From positions 1 to 38,035 of the forward strand of contig JACQES010000342.1 in NCBI GenBank assembly GCA_016200495.1: a stretch of 38,035 nt of DNA, read 5' to 3'. Position numbers and translations under genes: made by a program. The notes below the pieces were generated by a model that did no database searches, had not been told where the DNA came from, and worked only from the letters and a program-made list of their open reading frames with translations. The DNA comes from Gemmatimonadota bacterium. GTDB lineage: Bacteria > Gemmatimonadota > Gemmatimonadetes > Gemmatimonadales > Gemmatimonadaceae. Positions 1 through 9,222 of the stretch are shown here, piece after piece. Position 1 is the stretch's first letter. Each line of letters starts with the position of its first letter.

Positions 1-1
1 C

Positions 2-181
2 GACGTCGCCCAATGCGGCTTCTGCCAGCCGGGCTTCATCATGGAGGCCGCCGCGCTCCTTCGGTTCCGCCCGCACGCCACGTCCGCCGACGTCGAGGCG
101 CGACTCGCCACCCACGTCTGCCGCTGCGGCACGTACACGCGCATGCGCGCCGCCATGAAGAGCGCGGCGGAGGAACGCTGA
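2..181 (+). CDS. 2Fe-2S subunit of a molybdenum hydroxylase (C-terminal fragment)
   Basis: This is the last 59 codons of a small iron-sulfur subunit, and the 5' part lies outside the window. The visible piece contains the second [2Fe-2S] cluster motif of the xanthine dehydrogenase family: CGFC, then 31 residues, then CRC. This cluster sits next to the molybdenum cofactor and passes electrons out of it. The stop codon overlaps the ATG of the large-subunit gene by one base (TGATG), so the two are translationally coupled. By family knowledge and by the identity of the partner, it is the alpha subunit of an isoquinoline-1-oxidoreductase-like enzyme. The true substrate cannot be read from the sequence. 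Confidence 0.9.
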   Translation, partial: DVAQCGFCQPGFIMEAAALLRFRPHATSADVEARLATHVCRCGTYTRMRAAMKSAAEER

Positions 182-2409
182 TGGCGTCGCGGCGCGTCTT
201 CGTCGGGCAGGCGATGCGCGCGGGAGCGGGACTCATGCTGGCCGTCGGATGGCGCCGGCGCCTGCCGGTGCGCGCGCGCACCACGACCTTCCGGCCCAAT
301 GCATACCTGGCCATCGACGACGCGGGGCAAGTGACCATCTGGGTCGCGCGCTTCGAGATGGGACAGGGGGTGCGCACGGCGCTGCCGATGATCATCGCCG
401 AGGAGCTGGACCTTCCGTGGGGCGCGCTGCAACTCGAGTTCGGCCATCCGGGCGCCGCGTTCGCCGCGCTCCAGATGCACACCAGCGGGAGTGACAGCAG
501 CCGCAGCGCGTACCGGCTGCTGCGCCGGGCCGGGGCGGCGGCGCGCGAGATGCTCGTGCTCGCGGCGGCCACGGAGTGGCGCGTGGCGCCGGAGTCATGC
601 GAGACGGCGGCGGGCGTCGTGCATCACGCCGCGAGCGGCCGGTCGGCGAGCTACGGCTCGCTGGTCTCCGCAGCCGCCACGCTGCCGGTGCCAGCCACGC
701 CGCGCCTCAAGGACCGCGCGCGCTATCGCCTCCTCGGCACCCCCGTGCGACGCGTCGACGGCCCCGCGATCGTCACCGGTGCGGCCCGCTACGGCCTCGA
801 CGTGCGCGTCGAGGGGATGCTGTGCGCGAGCATCGAGCACGCGCCGACCTTCGGCGCCACCGTCGTCGCGATCGACGATGCCGCCGCGCGCCGGGTGCGC
901 GGCGTGCGCCACGTCGTGCGGGTCACGCGCGGCATCCATCAGGGCGTCGCCGTGCTGGCGGACGACCACTGGACCGCAATGCGCGCCCGCGCGGCGCTCA
1001 AGGTCACGTGGTCGCCGGGGGCGGGACGCGGGGCCGGCTTCGACTCCGACGCCTGGTACCGGCAGATGACCGCCGCATTCGACGCGCGACAGTTCCCGAT
1101 CCGCCGTGCTGGTGACGCCGCCGGCGCCCTCGCCGCGGCGCCGCGCGTGCACGAGGCCACCTACCGCTACCCGTTCCAGGCCCATGCGCCGCTCGAGACG
1201 ATGAACTGCACGGCGCATGTCCGCGCCGACGAGGCGGAGATCTGGTGTCCGACGCAGACCGACGTGCGCATCTTCGAGCAGGTGACGAAAGTCACCGGCC
1301 TCGCCAGGGAGCGGATCCGCCTGCACGGGACCCTCATCGGCGGCGGCTTCGGGCGGCGCCTCTTTGCCGACGTCGCCGCCGAGGCCGCGGAGCTCTCGCA
1401 GGCGGTGCACGCGCCGGTGCAGGTGCTCTGGACGCGCAGCGACGACATGCGCTTCGGCTACTTCCAGCCCGCGACGCTCGAGCGGTTGCGGGGGGTGCTG
1501 CGCGCGGACGGGGCGTTGCAGGCGTTGCGTCACCAGGCCACCGACTCCGAGCTCACCATCTACGACATCCACACGGGACGCGACATCTGGCGCGCCCCGG
1601 ACAAGCCGCCCAAGGCCGATGACGCCTACGCGAGCGACGAGAGTCCGTGGGGCGCGTTCGATTTCCCGTACGAAGTGCCGCACCTCGCCATCGATTGCGC
1701 CGACGTGACGAGCCCCGTGCCCGTCGGGCCATGGCGTTCGGTCGGGTATCCCTCCACCGTCTTCGCGCGCGAGTCGTTCCTCGACGAACTCGCGCGCCAG
1801 GCGGGCGCCGATCCGGTCGCATTCCGCCTCGCGCTCCTTCCGCGCGACGTGACGAAGGTCGGCCGGTACGCCATCGACCGCGCGCGCCTCGCCCACGTGC
1901 TGGAGCTCGCGCGCGACCGGTCCGGGTGGGGGCGGCCCCTCGCCTCCCGCGGCGGGGTGCGCCGCGGGCGCGGCGTGGCCGTGAACAACTACAACGTGGA
2001 GAGCTACATCGCGATGGTGGCCGACGTCGAGGTGGGCGCCGACGGTCGGGTACGCGTCACGCGCATCACCACCGTGGTCGACTGCGGGATCGTGCTCAAC
2101 CCGCTCGGCCTCACGGGCCAGGTCGAGAGCGCGATCACGTGGGGCCTCTCGGCGACGCTGCTGGGGCAGGTGCACTTCCGCAACGGGGCCGCCGTGGAGA
2201 GTTCGTATGCGGACTTCCCGGTGATGCGCCTCGACGCGATGCCCCAGCTCGACATCCATCTCGTGCCGAGCGACGCGCAACCGGGCGGCATGGGAGAGCA
2301 CCCGGTGCCGCTGGTCGCGCCGGCGGTGGCCAACGCGATCGCCGAGGCGACGGGGGTGCGAGTGCGCACCCTGCCGATCGACGCAACGGCGCTTCGGGCC
2401 ATTCGATAA
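181..2409 (+). CDS. molybdopterin-binding large subunit, isoquinoline 1-oxidoreductase beta type
   Basis: A 742-residue molybdenum-cofactor subunit of the xanthine dehydrogenase/aldehyde oxidase superfamily, in the two-subunit branch that includes isoquinoline 1-oxidoreductase (IorB). The ATG at 181 is chosen because it overlaps the stop of the 2Fe-2S subunit; an open frame upstream from 13 is antisense-like noise. Residues 3-10 (SRRVFVGQ) followed by a hydrophobic stretch resemble a Tat signal, as in many IorB proteins, so the enzyme probably works in the periplasm. Cofactor motifs visible are GGGFGRR at 387-393 and GMGEHPVP at 703-710, where Glu706 is in the place of the catalytic glutamate. 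Related IorB proteins usually have GGVGEPG there, so the His-Pro-Val-Pro variant may mark a different subgroup. The enzyme would hydroxylate an N-heterocycle or aldehyde and hand electrons to a cytochrome; the exact substrate is unknown. Confidence 0.88.
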   Translation: MASRRVFVGQAMRAGAGLMLAVGWRRRLPVRARTTTFRPNAYLAIDDAGQVTIWVARFEMGQGVRTALPMIIAEELDLPWGALQLEFGHPGAAFAALQMHTSGSDSSRSAYRLLRRAGAAAREMLVLAAATEWRVAPESCETAAGVVHHAASGRSASYGSLVSAAATLPVPATPRLKDRARYRLLGTPVRRVDGPAIVTGAARYGLDVRVEGMLCASIEHAPTFGATVVAIDDAAARRVRGVRHVVRVTRGIHQGVAVLADDHWTAMRARAALKVTWSPGAGRGAGFDSDAWYRQMTAAFDARQFPIRRAGDAAGALAAAPRVHEATYRYPFQAHAPLETMNCTAHVRADEAEIWCPTQTDVRIFEQVTKVTGLARERIRLHGTLIGGGFGRRLFADVAAEAAELSQAVHAPVQVLWTRSDDMRFGYFQPATLERLRGVLRADGALQALRHQATDSELTIYDIHTGRDIWRAPDKPPKADDAYASDESPWGAFDFPYEVPHLAIDCADVTSPVPVGPWRSVGYPSTVFARESFLDELARQAGADPVAFRLALLPRDVTKVGRYAIDRARLAHVLELARDRSGWGRPLASRGGVRRGRGVAVNNYNVESYIAMVADVEVGADGRVRVTRITTVVDCGIVLNPLGLTGQVESAITWGLSATLLGQVHFRNGAAVESSYADFPVMRLDAMPQLDIHLVPSDAQPGGMGEHPVPLVAPAVANAIAEATGVRVRTLPIDATALRAIR

Positions 2410-2594
2410 GGCGCCCTCGCGACTCGGACGCGCCGCTGCCCGCGTGGCGCGGGATCGCGCCGTCCGCGCACCAGGCCTCGCCCGAGTGAAGCGGCGTTCG
2501 GTCGGCCGGCGTGCACGATCGGGTGGCCGAGCGCGCACCGAGGCGGTACTGTCCTGCGCAGCGTCGTCGGTTGGTGCCCCTCTCCGGAGCCCGC

Positions 2595-3353
2595 ATGGTC
2601 GGCACGTTCGCGCCGGGATCGCTCGACTGGTCGTCGTGGCGCCAGGCCACGTGCATGCCCGCGCACTGCTTCAACGAAGCCGTACGCGACGGTTGGATCC
2701 GCCAGCCCTCGAACACGTGGTCGTCGCTGGCGTTCGTCGTGGTCGCGGCCTTGCTCGTGCTCCGCTGGCCGCGCGGCGCGGATGGCATGCGCCCCAGCTT
2801 CGCGACGTCGGTGCCGCTGCGCACGACGCTCGCGTTCGCGCTCGTGGTGACGGGACTGGGCAGCGCCTTCTTCCACGCCTCGCTCACCTTCGTGGGGCAG
2901 ACGGCGGACGTGGCGGGGATGTACCTGATCGGCACCTTCCTCATCATCCATGCCCGCCTCGCCGACGCGCCGGGAACGGGCCGGCAGTTCGTGACCACCT
3001 TCGTCGCGGCGAACCTGGTGCTGCTCATCGCGCTCGTGCTCGTGCCCGAGCTCCGGCGACAGCTGTTCGCGCTCCTGATCGTGGTGGGGTTGGTGCTCGA
3101 GGTGCGCCGCGCGCGTGCGGCGAACCGGCGCGCCGCGACTCCCGACGCCGGATCGTCGCCGCGCGCGACGCTCGACCTCGGCAGGCTCGAGCGGAGCGGG
3201 ATCACGCTCGCGGTGGCGTTCGCGATCTGGGGGCTGGACATGCTGCACGTTGGCCCCTCGCCCACGGCGTGGGTGCAGGGACACGCGATCTGGCACGTGC
3301 TGGGCGCGGTGTCGGCGGGTCAGCTGGCGCGCTACCTCGAGGGGCGCGCGTAG
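2595..3353 (+). CDS. ceramidase-like (CREST superfamily) integral membrane protein
   Basis: A 252-residue polytopic membrane protein. It shows the pattern of alkaline ceramidase-like members of the CREST superfamily (metal-dependent membrane hydrolases): a Cys-containing N-terminal segment followed by RQPSNTWSSLAF, then GSAFFHASLTF with the Ser and His ligands, an Asp shortly after (QTADVAGMY), and a C-terminal HAIWH with the HxxxH metal site. About six or seven hydrophobic helices are visible. The frame is open from 2511, but ATG 2595 gives a start directly before the conserved region and is preferred. In eukaryotes these enzymes cleave ceramide; in bacteria the substrate is generally unknown. 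It follows the molybdenum hydroxylase by about 185 bases in the same direction, but nothing ties them functionally. Confidence 0.75.
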   Translation: MVGTFAPGSLDWSSWRQATCMPAHCFNEAVRDGWIRQPSNTWSSLAFVVVAALLVLRWPRGADGMRPSFATSVPLRTTLAFALVVTGLGSAFFHASLTFVGQTADVAGMYLIGTFLIIHARLADAPGTGRQFVTTFVAANLVLLIALVLVPELRRQLFALLIVVGLVLEVRRARAANRRAATPDAGSSPRATLDLGRLERSGITLAVAFAIWGLDMLHVGPSPTAWVQGHAIWHVLGAVSAGQLARYLEGRA

Positions 3354-3375
3354 CACCGTGCCCGCGTAGCTCGCG

Positions 3376-5754
3376 TCAGAGTCGAGGCACGAGCACGAGC
3401 GTCACCTCGCGCACGACCCCCTGCCGGCGCACGCGCATGCGCACGGGACCGGGCCTGCGCAGACGCTCGCGCACGGCGCCGAGAGTGGTCGCGCCGGTCG
3501 GCGCCCCATCGAGCGCCTCGAGCGTGTCGCCGGTGGCGATTGCCGCGGCGTCGGCCGGCGTGCCCGGCGCGACCTCGTCCACCACCACCGCCGCATCGGG
3601 ACGCTCGCGCACCAGGAACAGGCCCGAGAGCTCCTCGCCAATGCCGGACCACGGCGCACGCGCGATGGGCGCGAGCCACATCGCGCCGCGCGGGTAGTCG
3701 AACGTGATGCAGTAGCCGCGGAGGAGCGAGAGGCCGAGCAGGCCGTCGTGGTAGCCGCCCGCGAGCACGCCCCCCTCGGAGAAGCCGGCGACGACACGCG
3801 TCCACGCGAGCGCGGCGCGCGATTCCGCGGTGAGCGCGAGCGCCGGCAAGCGCGCGTAGCGATACCGCGTGCGGCCGCCCATCCCCGCGCCCAGCGGTGC
3901 GACCAACGACGTCGCGCGCGGGACCACGACCCCGGTGCGCGCGAGGAACGACTCGCTCACGAGCAGGTTGTGCTTGGCACCCAGGTCCACGAGCAGCCGA
4001 GCGCTTCGCGCCGTGCCGGCCCAGTCGGTGAGCGTCGCGTGGGCGTACGGAATGCCGCCGGACACGGTGATCGGCACGCGCGTCGCCCCGACGGTGTCGG
4101 CGGTGGCATCGACCACGACCTCGCCGCGCGCGAAGTCGAGCGCCACGACGCGCCCGACGAAGAACTCCGAGCCGATGATGCCCGCCACGTGCCGCCCGCT
4201 CGAGGGACCGAGCAGCGAATCGAGCGGCGCGACGCGCACCTGCGACGGCGCGAACCGCCGGCTGCCGACGCGCAGCTGCTGCGCCGGCGCGCGACCGATC
4301 GCCACCTGGCCGCCCCCGGCACCGGTCGTGGATTGCGTGCGCTCGACCGTGATGCCCCATGCACGTGCCATGCCGACGTCGAGCAGCGTCGCGCCCGCAC
4401 CCGTGTCGAGGATGAACCAGGCGCTGTCGCCGGTCGCGCCGCGCACGGGGACGTACACCCGTTCGTCGTCCACGAGCATCGGGATGCGCGTCGGTGTGGC
4501 CCGGTCGTCGCGCGAGCGCACCGCGACCGACCGATGGGCCGCGTCGAGCATGGGATACGGCCGTGCCGGCGTCGCGGCCGTGCCGCGCCCCGGCGCCAGG
4601 TGCGTCGCGAGGAAGCGCAGGACCTCGCGCACCATGCGCGCGTGCATCGCGGATGGCGCGAGCGTGGCGCCGACGTCGCGCAGCTGCCGCTGGATCGTGA
4701 ACGGCGCGTCACTGAAGGAGAAGTGCCCCGTGCCGAGCACCTTGATGACGGAGGAGGGCTGGTCGCGGGAGAGCGCCTGGATGGCCGCCCAGCCGCTGTC
4801 GCGCGCGCGCCCCATGGCGGCGAACCGCGCGCGGGCCGCGCGCTCGGCGGAATCTCGCGGCGGCCGCTGCCCTCGATGGTCGGGCTCGCTCAGGAGCACG
4901 AGAAAGGGGCGACGCACCCCCTGCGTCCCGACGTCGCCGAAGACGTCGCCATCGAAGTCCACGCACGCGCGCATCAGCGGCACGGTGCGGCACGCCTCGA
5001 GCGCTGCGGCGCCACCGATCGAGTGCCCCACCACCGCGACGCGTGTCGTGTCCAGGCGGAGGCGGGGTGCCCGCGGGCCTGATGCGAACGAAGCGGCCGC
5101 CACGCGCACTGCGAGCGCCGCGTCCTCCGCCCAGTCGTGCACCACGCGCGCATACGGGCGATCGGGGTAGTGCAGCGAGTCGCTGCCCGGCGCGAGCACG
5201 CGCCCGTCCGCCCCGAACGCGAAGCCGCCGAGCGGGTGCTCGAGCGCGAGCACGACGTAGCCGTGGCTCGCGAGCGACTGCGCGAGCGCCGCGTAGTTGC
5301 CGCTCGCGACGCCGAGGCCGTGCGACAGGACGATGACCGGGCGCGGCGTCCGGGGTGACGCGGCGGCGGCATCCGTTGCCGCCGCGAGGCGCATCGCGCG
5401 CCACGGCGCCAGCTCGCCGGCCTCGAGGTCGAGGTACTGGTGCGCGAGCATCGAGTCCAGGAGCGCGGGCGGACCCGCGTAGGGCACGTCGCGCACGCCG
5501 CTGCCGGCCGCGGCCGGGTAGAACGCGCGCACGCCGATCCGGCGCGTCGGCACGTGGCGAGACGTGGCGCGCGTGGAATCGGTGACGAGGAACGCCACGG
5601 TGCCGACGGCGTGCGGGCCGTCGGGCGTGGGGAGCGGCAAGACGTGATTCCACGCGGGCGCCTGCGCGCCTGCCGTCCGCACGAGCGCCGAAGCGGTCAG
5701 GCACGCGGCGTGTGCAGCGAAGGCGAGCGTCAGGATCCGTCTCGCGATGGCCAT
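3376..5754 (-). CDS. secreted alpha/beta hydrolase fused to retropepsin-like and PDZ domains
   Basis: A 792-residue protein with a Sec signal (residues 1-30, ending AGA-QA). Residues about 35-390 form an alpha/beta hydrolase resembling platelet-activating-factor acetylhydrolase/dienelactone hydrolase types: SHGLG at 144-148 (oxyanion region), GHSIGG at 243-248 with nucleophile Ser245, and a late His at 344 (GTGHFSFSD). Residues about 425-700 look like a retropepsin-type aspartic protease: FILDTGAG with Asp450, and a second lobe-like LLVDLGAK with Asp590 and Leu in place of the usual Thr/Ser. Residues about 710-790 are a PDZ domain (VVDEVAPGTPADAAAIATGD). The start at 5754 has GGGAG eight bases upstream. 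The frame is open far upstream, but that part is antisense to the next gene. Aspartyl protease-PDZ proteins are known on their own; the hydrolase in front is unusual. The function is probably cell-envelope hydrolysis, inferred only. Confidence 0.85.
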   Translation of the reverse strand: MAIARRILTLAFAAHAACLTASALVRTAGAQAPAWNHVLPLPTPDGPHAVGTVAFLVTDSTRATSRHVPTRRIGVRAFYPAAAGSGVRDVPYAGPPALLDSMLAHQYLDLEAGELAPWRAMRLAAATDAAAASPRTPRPVIVLSHGLGVASGNYAALAQSLASHGYVVLALEHPLGGFAFGADGRVLAPGSDSLHYPDRPYARVVHDWAEDAALAVRVAAASFASGPRAPRLRLDTTRVAVVGHSIGGAAALEACRTVPLMRACVDFDGDVFGDVGTQGVRRPFLVLLSEPDHRGQRPPRDSAERAARARFAAMGRARDSGWAAIQALSRDQPSSVIKVLGTGHFSFSDAPFTIQRQLRDVGATLAPSAMHARMVREVLRFLATHLAPGRGTAATPARPYPMLDAAHRSVAVRSRDDRATPTRIPMLVDDERVYVPVRGATGDSAWFILDTGAGATLLDVGMARAWGITVERTQSTTGAGGGQVAIGRAPAQQLRVGSRRFAPSQVRVAPLDSLLGPSSGRHVAGIIGSEFFVGRVVALDFARGEVVVDATADTVGATRVPITVSGGIPYAHATLTDWAGTARSARLLVDLGAKHNLLVSESFLARTGVVVPRATSLVAPLGAGMGGRTRYRYARLPALALTAESRAALAWTRVVAGFSEGGVLAGGYHDGLLGLSLLRGYCITFDYPRGAMWLAPIARAPWSGIGEELSGLFLVRERPDAAVVVDEVAPGTPADAAAIATGDTLEALDGAPTGATTLGAVRERLRRPGPVRMRVRRQGVVREVTLVLVPRL

Positions 5755-5943
5755 CAGGCAGTCTCCCGGCAGCGGCGGTGGTCGTACGGGTGTCCCTGTC
5801 CGAATGATCGCGTGCTGCACGGGGAACGGGCTAGCACGTTGCTGCACGCGCTCCGGTGGGCCGCGCGAGGGTGGCCGACGGCCCCGCTGGGCGGTACTCT
5901 CTCCGGGACCGTGGTTCGCTCGTGTCCTTCCCGGGAGTGTCCC

Positions 5944-8900
5944 ATGTACCGCCACCTGAACGTCGCGCTGCGCCGTGCCGCGTTTGCCGCGACCCTCGTT
6001 CCCGCTGCGCTCGCCGCGCAGGCCACCGCCCCCAAGGTCGCCCCCGACGCGTACAAGGCGCTCCACTGGCGCACCCTGGGGCCCGAAGGCAACCGGTTCA
6101 GCGCCGCCGTGGGCATTCCGGGCGAGCCGTACACCTACTACGTGGGCGCCGCGTCGGGCGGCATCTGGAAGACGACCGATGGCGGCGTGCACTGGGAGAG
6201 CATCTTCGACGCGCACCCCGTGCAGTCCATCGGCGCGCTCGCGGTGGCGCGGTCCGACCGGAACGTCGTCTGGGCGGGCACCGGCGAGGCGCACATCCGG
6301 AGCCACATCTCGATCGGCCAGGGGATCTACAAGTCCACCGACGCCGGCAAGACGTGGACGCTGATGGGGCTCGAGAAGACGGGACGCATCGCGCGCGTCG
6401 TGGTGCACCCGTCGGACCCGAACATCGTCATGGCCTGCGCGCTCGGCACCGCCTACGGCCCGCAGCCCGACCGCGGCGTGTTCCGCACCACCGACGGCGG
6501 CGCCACGTGGACCAAGGTGCTCTTCGTGGACGAGAACACCGGGTGCGCCGACCTCGCCATGGACCCGAGCAACCCGCGCATCCTGTTCGCGGGGATGTGG
6601 ACCATCGAGATCCACACGTGGGGGCGCACGAGCGGTGGCCCGGGGAGCGGGCTCTTCCGGAGCACCGACGGCGGCGTGACGTGGACGCGCGTGAAGGGGA
6701 ACGGGCTGCCAGCCAAGAACGTCGGCAAGACGGTCGTCGCGATCGCGCCGAGCAACCCGCAGCGCGTGTACGTGATGATGGAGACGGGCGACGGCATCCC
6801 CAACCAGCAGACGGGCGAGCAGACGGAGAACGGGCAGGTGTGGCGGTCCGACGATGGCGGCGCGCACTGGGCCGTCGCCACGCGCGACAAGAACGCCATG
6901 GGGCGCGCGCACTATTACTCGCGCATCGCCGTGAGCCCCGCGGACGAGGACGAGACGTACTACCTCACCGCGTCGTACTCCAGGTCCATCGACGGCGGGC
7001 GCACGCTGGTGGTGCAGAACGGCGACGCCGCCCCCGGTGGCGATCACCACGACATCTGGATCGACCCGACCAACGCGAACCGGATGATCGTCGCGCACGA
7101 CCAGGGGCTCTCGATCTCGATCAACCGCGGCAAGACCTGGTTCCGCCAGCGCCTCAAGAACGCGCAGATCTACCACGTCACGGTGGACAACCTGATTCCG
7201 TACAACGTCTACGGGAACAAGCAGGACGAGCCGACCTATCGCGGCCCGAGCAACAGCCGCGTCTTCGGCGGGTTCCGCTCGGGCGGCATCTCGCGCGGCA
7301 TGTGGCACTCGGTGGGCGGCGGCGAGAGCGGCTGGGCGACGCCCGACCCGGTGGACCCGAACGTCATCTGGAGCACGGCCTCGGGGTCGGGGATGGTGGG
7401 CGGCATCGTGGTGCGCTTCGAGGAATCCACGCGCCAGTTCCGCAACGTCGAGGTGTGGCCCTACCAGTCGAACGGCCCGGCCAAGGACGTGAAGTACCGC
7501 TTCGTGTGGGACTCGCCGTTCCTGATCTCGCCGCACGACCACAACACGATCTACACCGGCAGCCAGCACGTGCACCGCTCGACCGACGGCGGGCAGAGCT
7601 GGCAGGTGATCAGCCCCGACCTGACGCTCAACGACCGCAGCAAGATGGGGAGCTCGGGCGGCCTCACCCCCGACAACATCGGCGTCGAGTACGCGGGCGT
7701 CGTGTATGGCATCGCCGAGTCGCCGATCACCAAGGGGCTCATCTGGGTCGGCACCAACGACGGCCAGGTGCAGCTCACGCGCGACAACGGCGCGACATGG
7801 ACCAACCTGACGAAGAACGTGCCCGGGCTCCCGGCGTGGGGCTCGGTGCGCTCGCTCGCGCCGTCGAAGTGGGACGCGGCGACGGCGTGGATCACGGTGG
7901 ACGCGCACCAGGAGAACAACCGCGACCCGTACGTCTACCGCACCACCGACTACGGCCGCACGTGGAAGCTGGTCGTGAACGGGATCCCGAGGAGCAACCT
8001 GAGCTACGCCAAGGTCATCATCGAGGACCCGGTGCGGCGCGGCATGCTCTACCTCGGCACCGAGAACGCGATCTACCTCTCGTACGACAACGGCGACACC
8101 TGGCAGTCGCTGCAGAACGACCTGCCGGCGGCCCCGGTGTCGGGGATCCAGGTGCAGGGGCACTTCAACGACCTCGTGATCAGCACCTACGGCCGCGGCT
8201 TCTGGGTGATGGACGACATCACCGCGCTGCAGCAGATGACGCCGGAGATCGCGAACCAGCCGGCGCACTTTTTCGCGCCGCGCGCCGCCTACCGCTTCCG
8301 CCCGATCACCGCGCCCTCGACCACGTACGATGATCCGACGACGGGCGATGACCCCGACTATGGCGCGCTGATTACGTACCACCTCAAGGCGGCCGCCACC
8401 GCGACGCCCAAGGTCACGATCAGCGACGCGAGTGGCACCGTGGTGCGCACGCTCGACGGCACCAACAAGCCGGGGATGAACCGCGTGGCGTGGGACCTGC
8501 GCGACACGCCGAGCTCGGAGCTCAAGCTGCTCACGAGCCCGATGTTCGCGCCGTACGTGGCGGTGGGCCCCGACGGCCGCGACGCCGGCACGCCGCGCGT
8601 CGCGATCCTCATGCCGCCGGGCAGGTACACGGTCAAGCTCACCGTCGACGGCACCGACTACACGCAGCCGCTCGAGGTGCGGAAGGATCCCAACTCGAGC
8701 GGCACCGAGGCGGAGATCGCCGAGCAGGTGAAGGTGATCGCCGCGATCCGGCGCGACATCGAGGCCGGGAACGCCGCCGTGCGACGCGCGGAGAGCGTGC
8801 GCCTGCAGCTCCAGTCGCTCATCCGCGTTGCCGGCGATGCGGCGGTGAGCGCGGACGCGAAGGCGCTCGACCAGAAGGTGACCGACGTCGAGATGAACCT

Positions 8901-9174
8901 CGTGGACCTGCGCCTCACCGGCACGGGGCAGGACGGCGTGCGGTTCGGCTCCAAGCTCCTCTCCAAGCTCGGCTACCTGAGCAACGGCGTGAACTCGGCC
9001 GACTTCAAGCCGACCAACCAGCACGTGGAGACGCAGACGCTCCTCCACACCGAGGTGGGCGACCAGGTGCGCGCGCTCGACCAGCTGCTCCAGAGGGAGC
9101 TCGGGCCCTTCAACGACAAGCTCAGGGCGAAGGGGCTGCCGACCATCTTCGACAAGCCGAGTCCGGTGCCGTGA
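5944..9174 (+). CDS. secreted Asp-box (BNR/VPS10-like) beta-propeller protein
   Basis: A 1076-residue exported protein. The start ATG at 5944 has GGGAG six bases upstream and is followed by a Sec signal (about residues 1-25, ending ALA-AQ). At least ten copies of the Asp-box signature (S/T-x-D-x-G-x-T/S-W) are spread over the first ~730 residues, for example KTTDGGVHW, RTTDGGATW, RSTDGGVTW, RSTDGGQSW, LTRDNGATW and LSYDNGDTW. This spacing builds the blades of one or two large beta-propellers of the sortilin/VPS10/sialidase-like fold. Around residues 800-900 a FlgD-type immunoglobulin-like segment is visible (GTVVRTLDG...PGMNRVAWDLRD). The C-terminal ~180 residues are helical. Proteins of this architecture and length are often annotated as glycosyl hydrolases, but no sialidase active site can be identified, so a binding or scaffolding role is equally likely. 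It is divergent from the hydrolase fusion, with 189 bases between the starts. Confidence 0.9.
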   Translation: MYRHLNVALRRAAFAATLVPAALAAQATAPKVAPDAYKALHWRTLGPEGNRFSAAVGIPGEPYTYYVGAASGGIWKTTDGGVHWESIFDAHPVQSIGALAVARSDRNVVWAGTGEAHIRSHISIGQGIYKSTDAGKTWTLMGLEKTGRIARVVVHPSDPNIVMACALGTAYGPQPDRGVFRTTDGGATWTKVLFVDENTGCADLAMDPSNPRILFAGMWTIEIHTWGRTSGGPGSGLFRSTDGGVTWTRVKGNGLPAKNVGKTVVAIAPSNPQRVYVMMETGDGIPNQQTGEQTENGQVWRSDDGGAHWAVATRDKNAMGRAHYYSRIAVSPADEDETYYLTASYSRSIDGGRTLVVQNGDAAPGGDHHDIWIDPTNANRMIVAHDQGLSISINRGKTWFRQRLKNAQIYHVTVDNLIPYNVYGNKQDEPTYRGPSNSRVFGGFRSGGISRGMWHSVGGGESGWATPDPVDPNVIWSTASGSGMVGGIVVRFEESTRQFRNVEVWPYQSNGPAKDVKYRFVWDSPFLISPHDHNTIYTGSQHVHRSTDGGQSWQVISPDLTLNDRSKMGSSGGLTPDNIGVEYAGVVYGIAESPITKGLIWVGTNDGQVQLTRDNGATWTNLTKNVPGLPAWGSVRSLAPSKWDAATAWITVDAHQENNRDPYVYRTTDYGRTWKLVVNGIPRSNLSYAKVIIEDPVRRGMLYLGTENAIYLSYDNGDTWQSLQNDLPAAPVSGIQVQGHFNDLVISTYGRGFWVMDDITALQQMTPEIANQPAHFFAPRAAYRFRPITAPSTTYDDPTTGDDPDYGALITYHLKAAATATPKVTISDASGTVVRTLDGTNKPGMNRVAWDLRDTPSSELKLLTSPMFAPYVAVGPDGRDAGTPRVAILMPPGRYTVKLTVDGTDYTQPLEVRKDPNSSGTEAEIAEQVKVIAAIRRDIEAGNAAVRRAESVRLQLQSLIRVAGDAAVSADAKALDQKVTDVEMNLVDLRLTGTGQDGVRFGSKLLSKLGYLSNGVNSADFKPTNQHVETQTLLHTEVGDQVRALDQLLQRELGPFNDKLRAKGLPTIFDKPSPVP

Positions 9175-9222
9175 GTTTCTCCTGAGAAAGTGAAAAGAAG
9201 GGCTTTCACCACCGAGCACAAC

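Noticed and set aside
2511-2594. N-terminal extension of the ceramidase-like protein
   Set aside because: The 28 extra residues are Arg-rich and unlike the family; the ATG at 2595 fits better.
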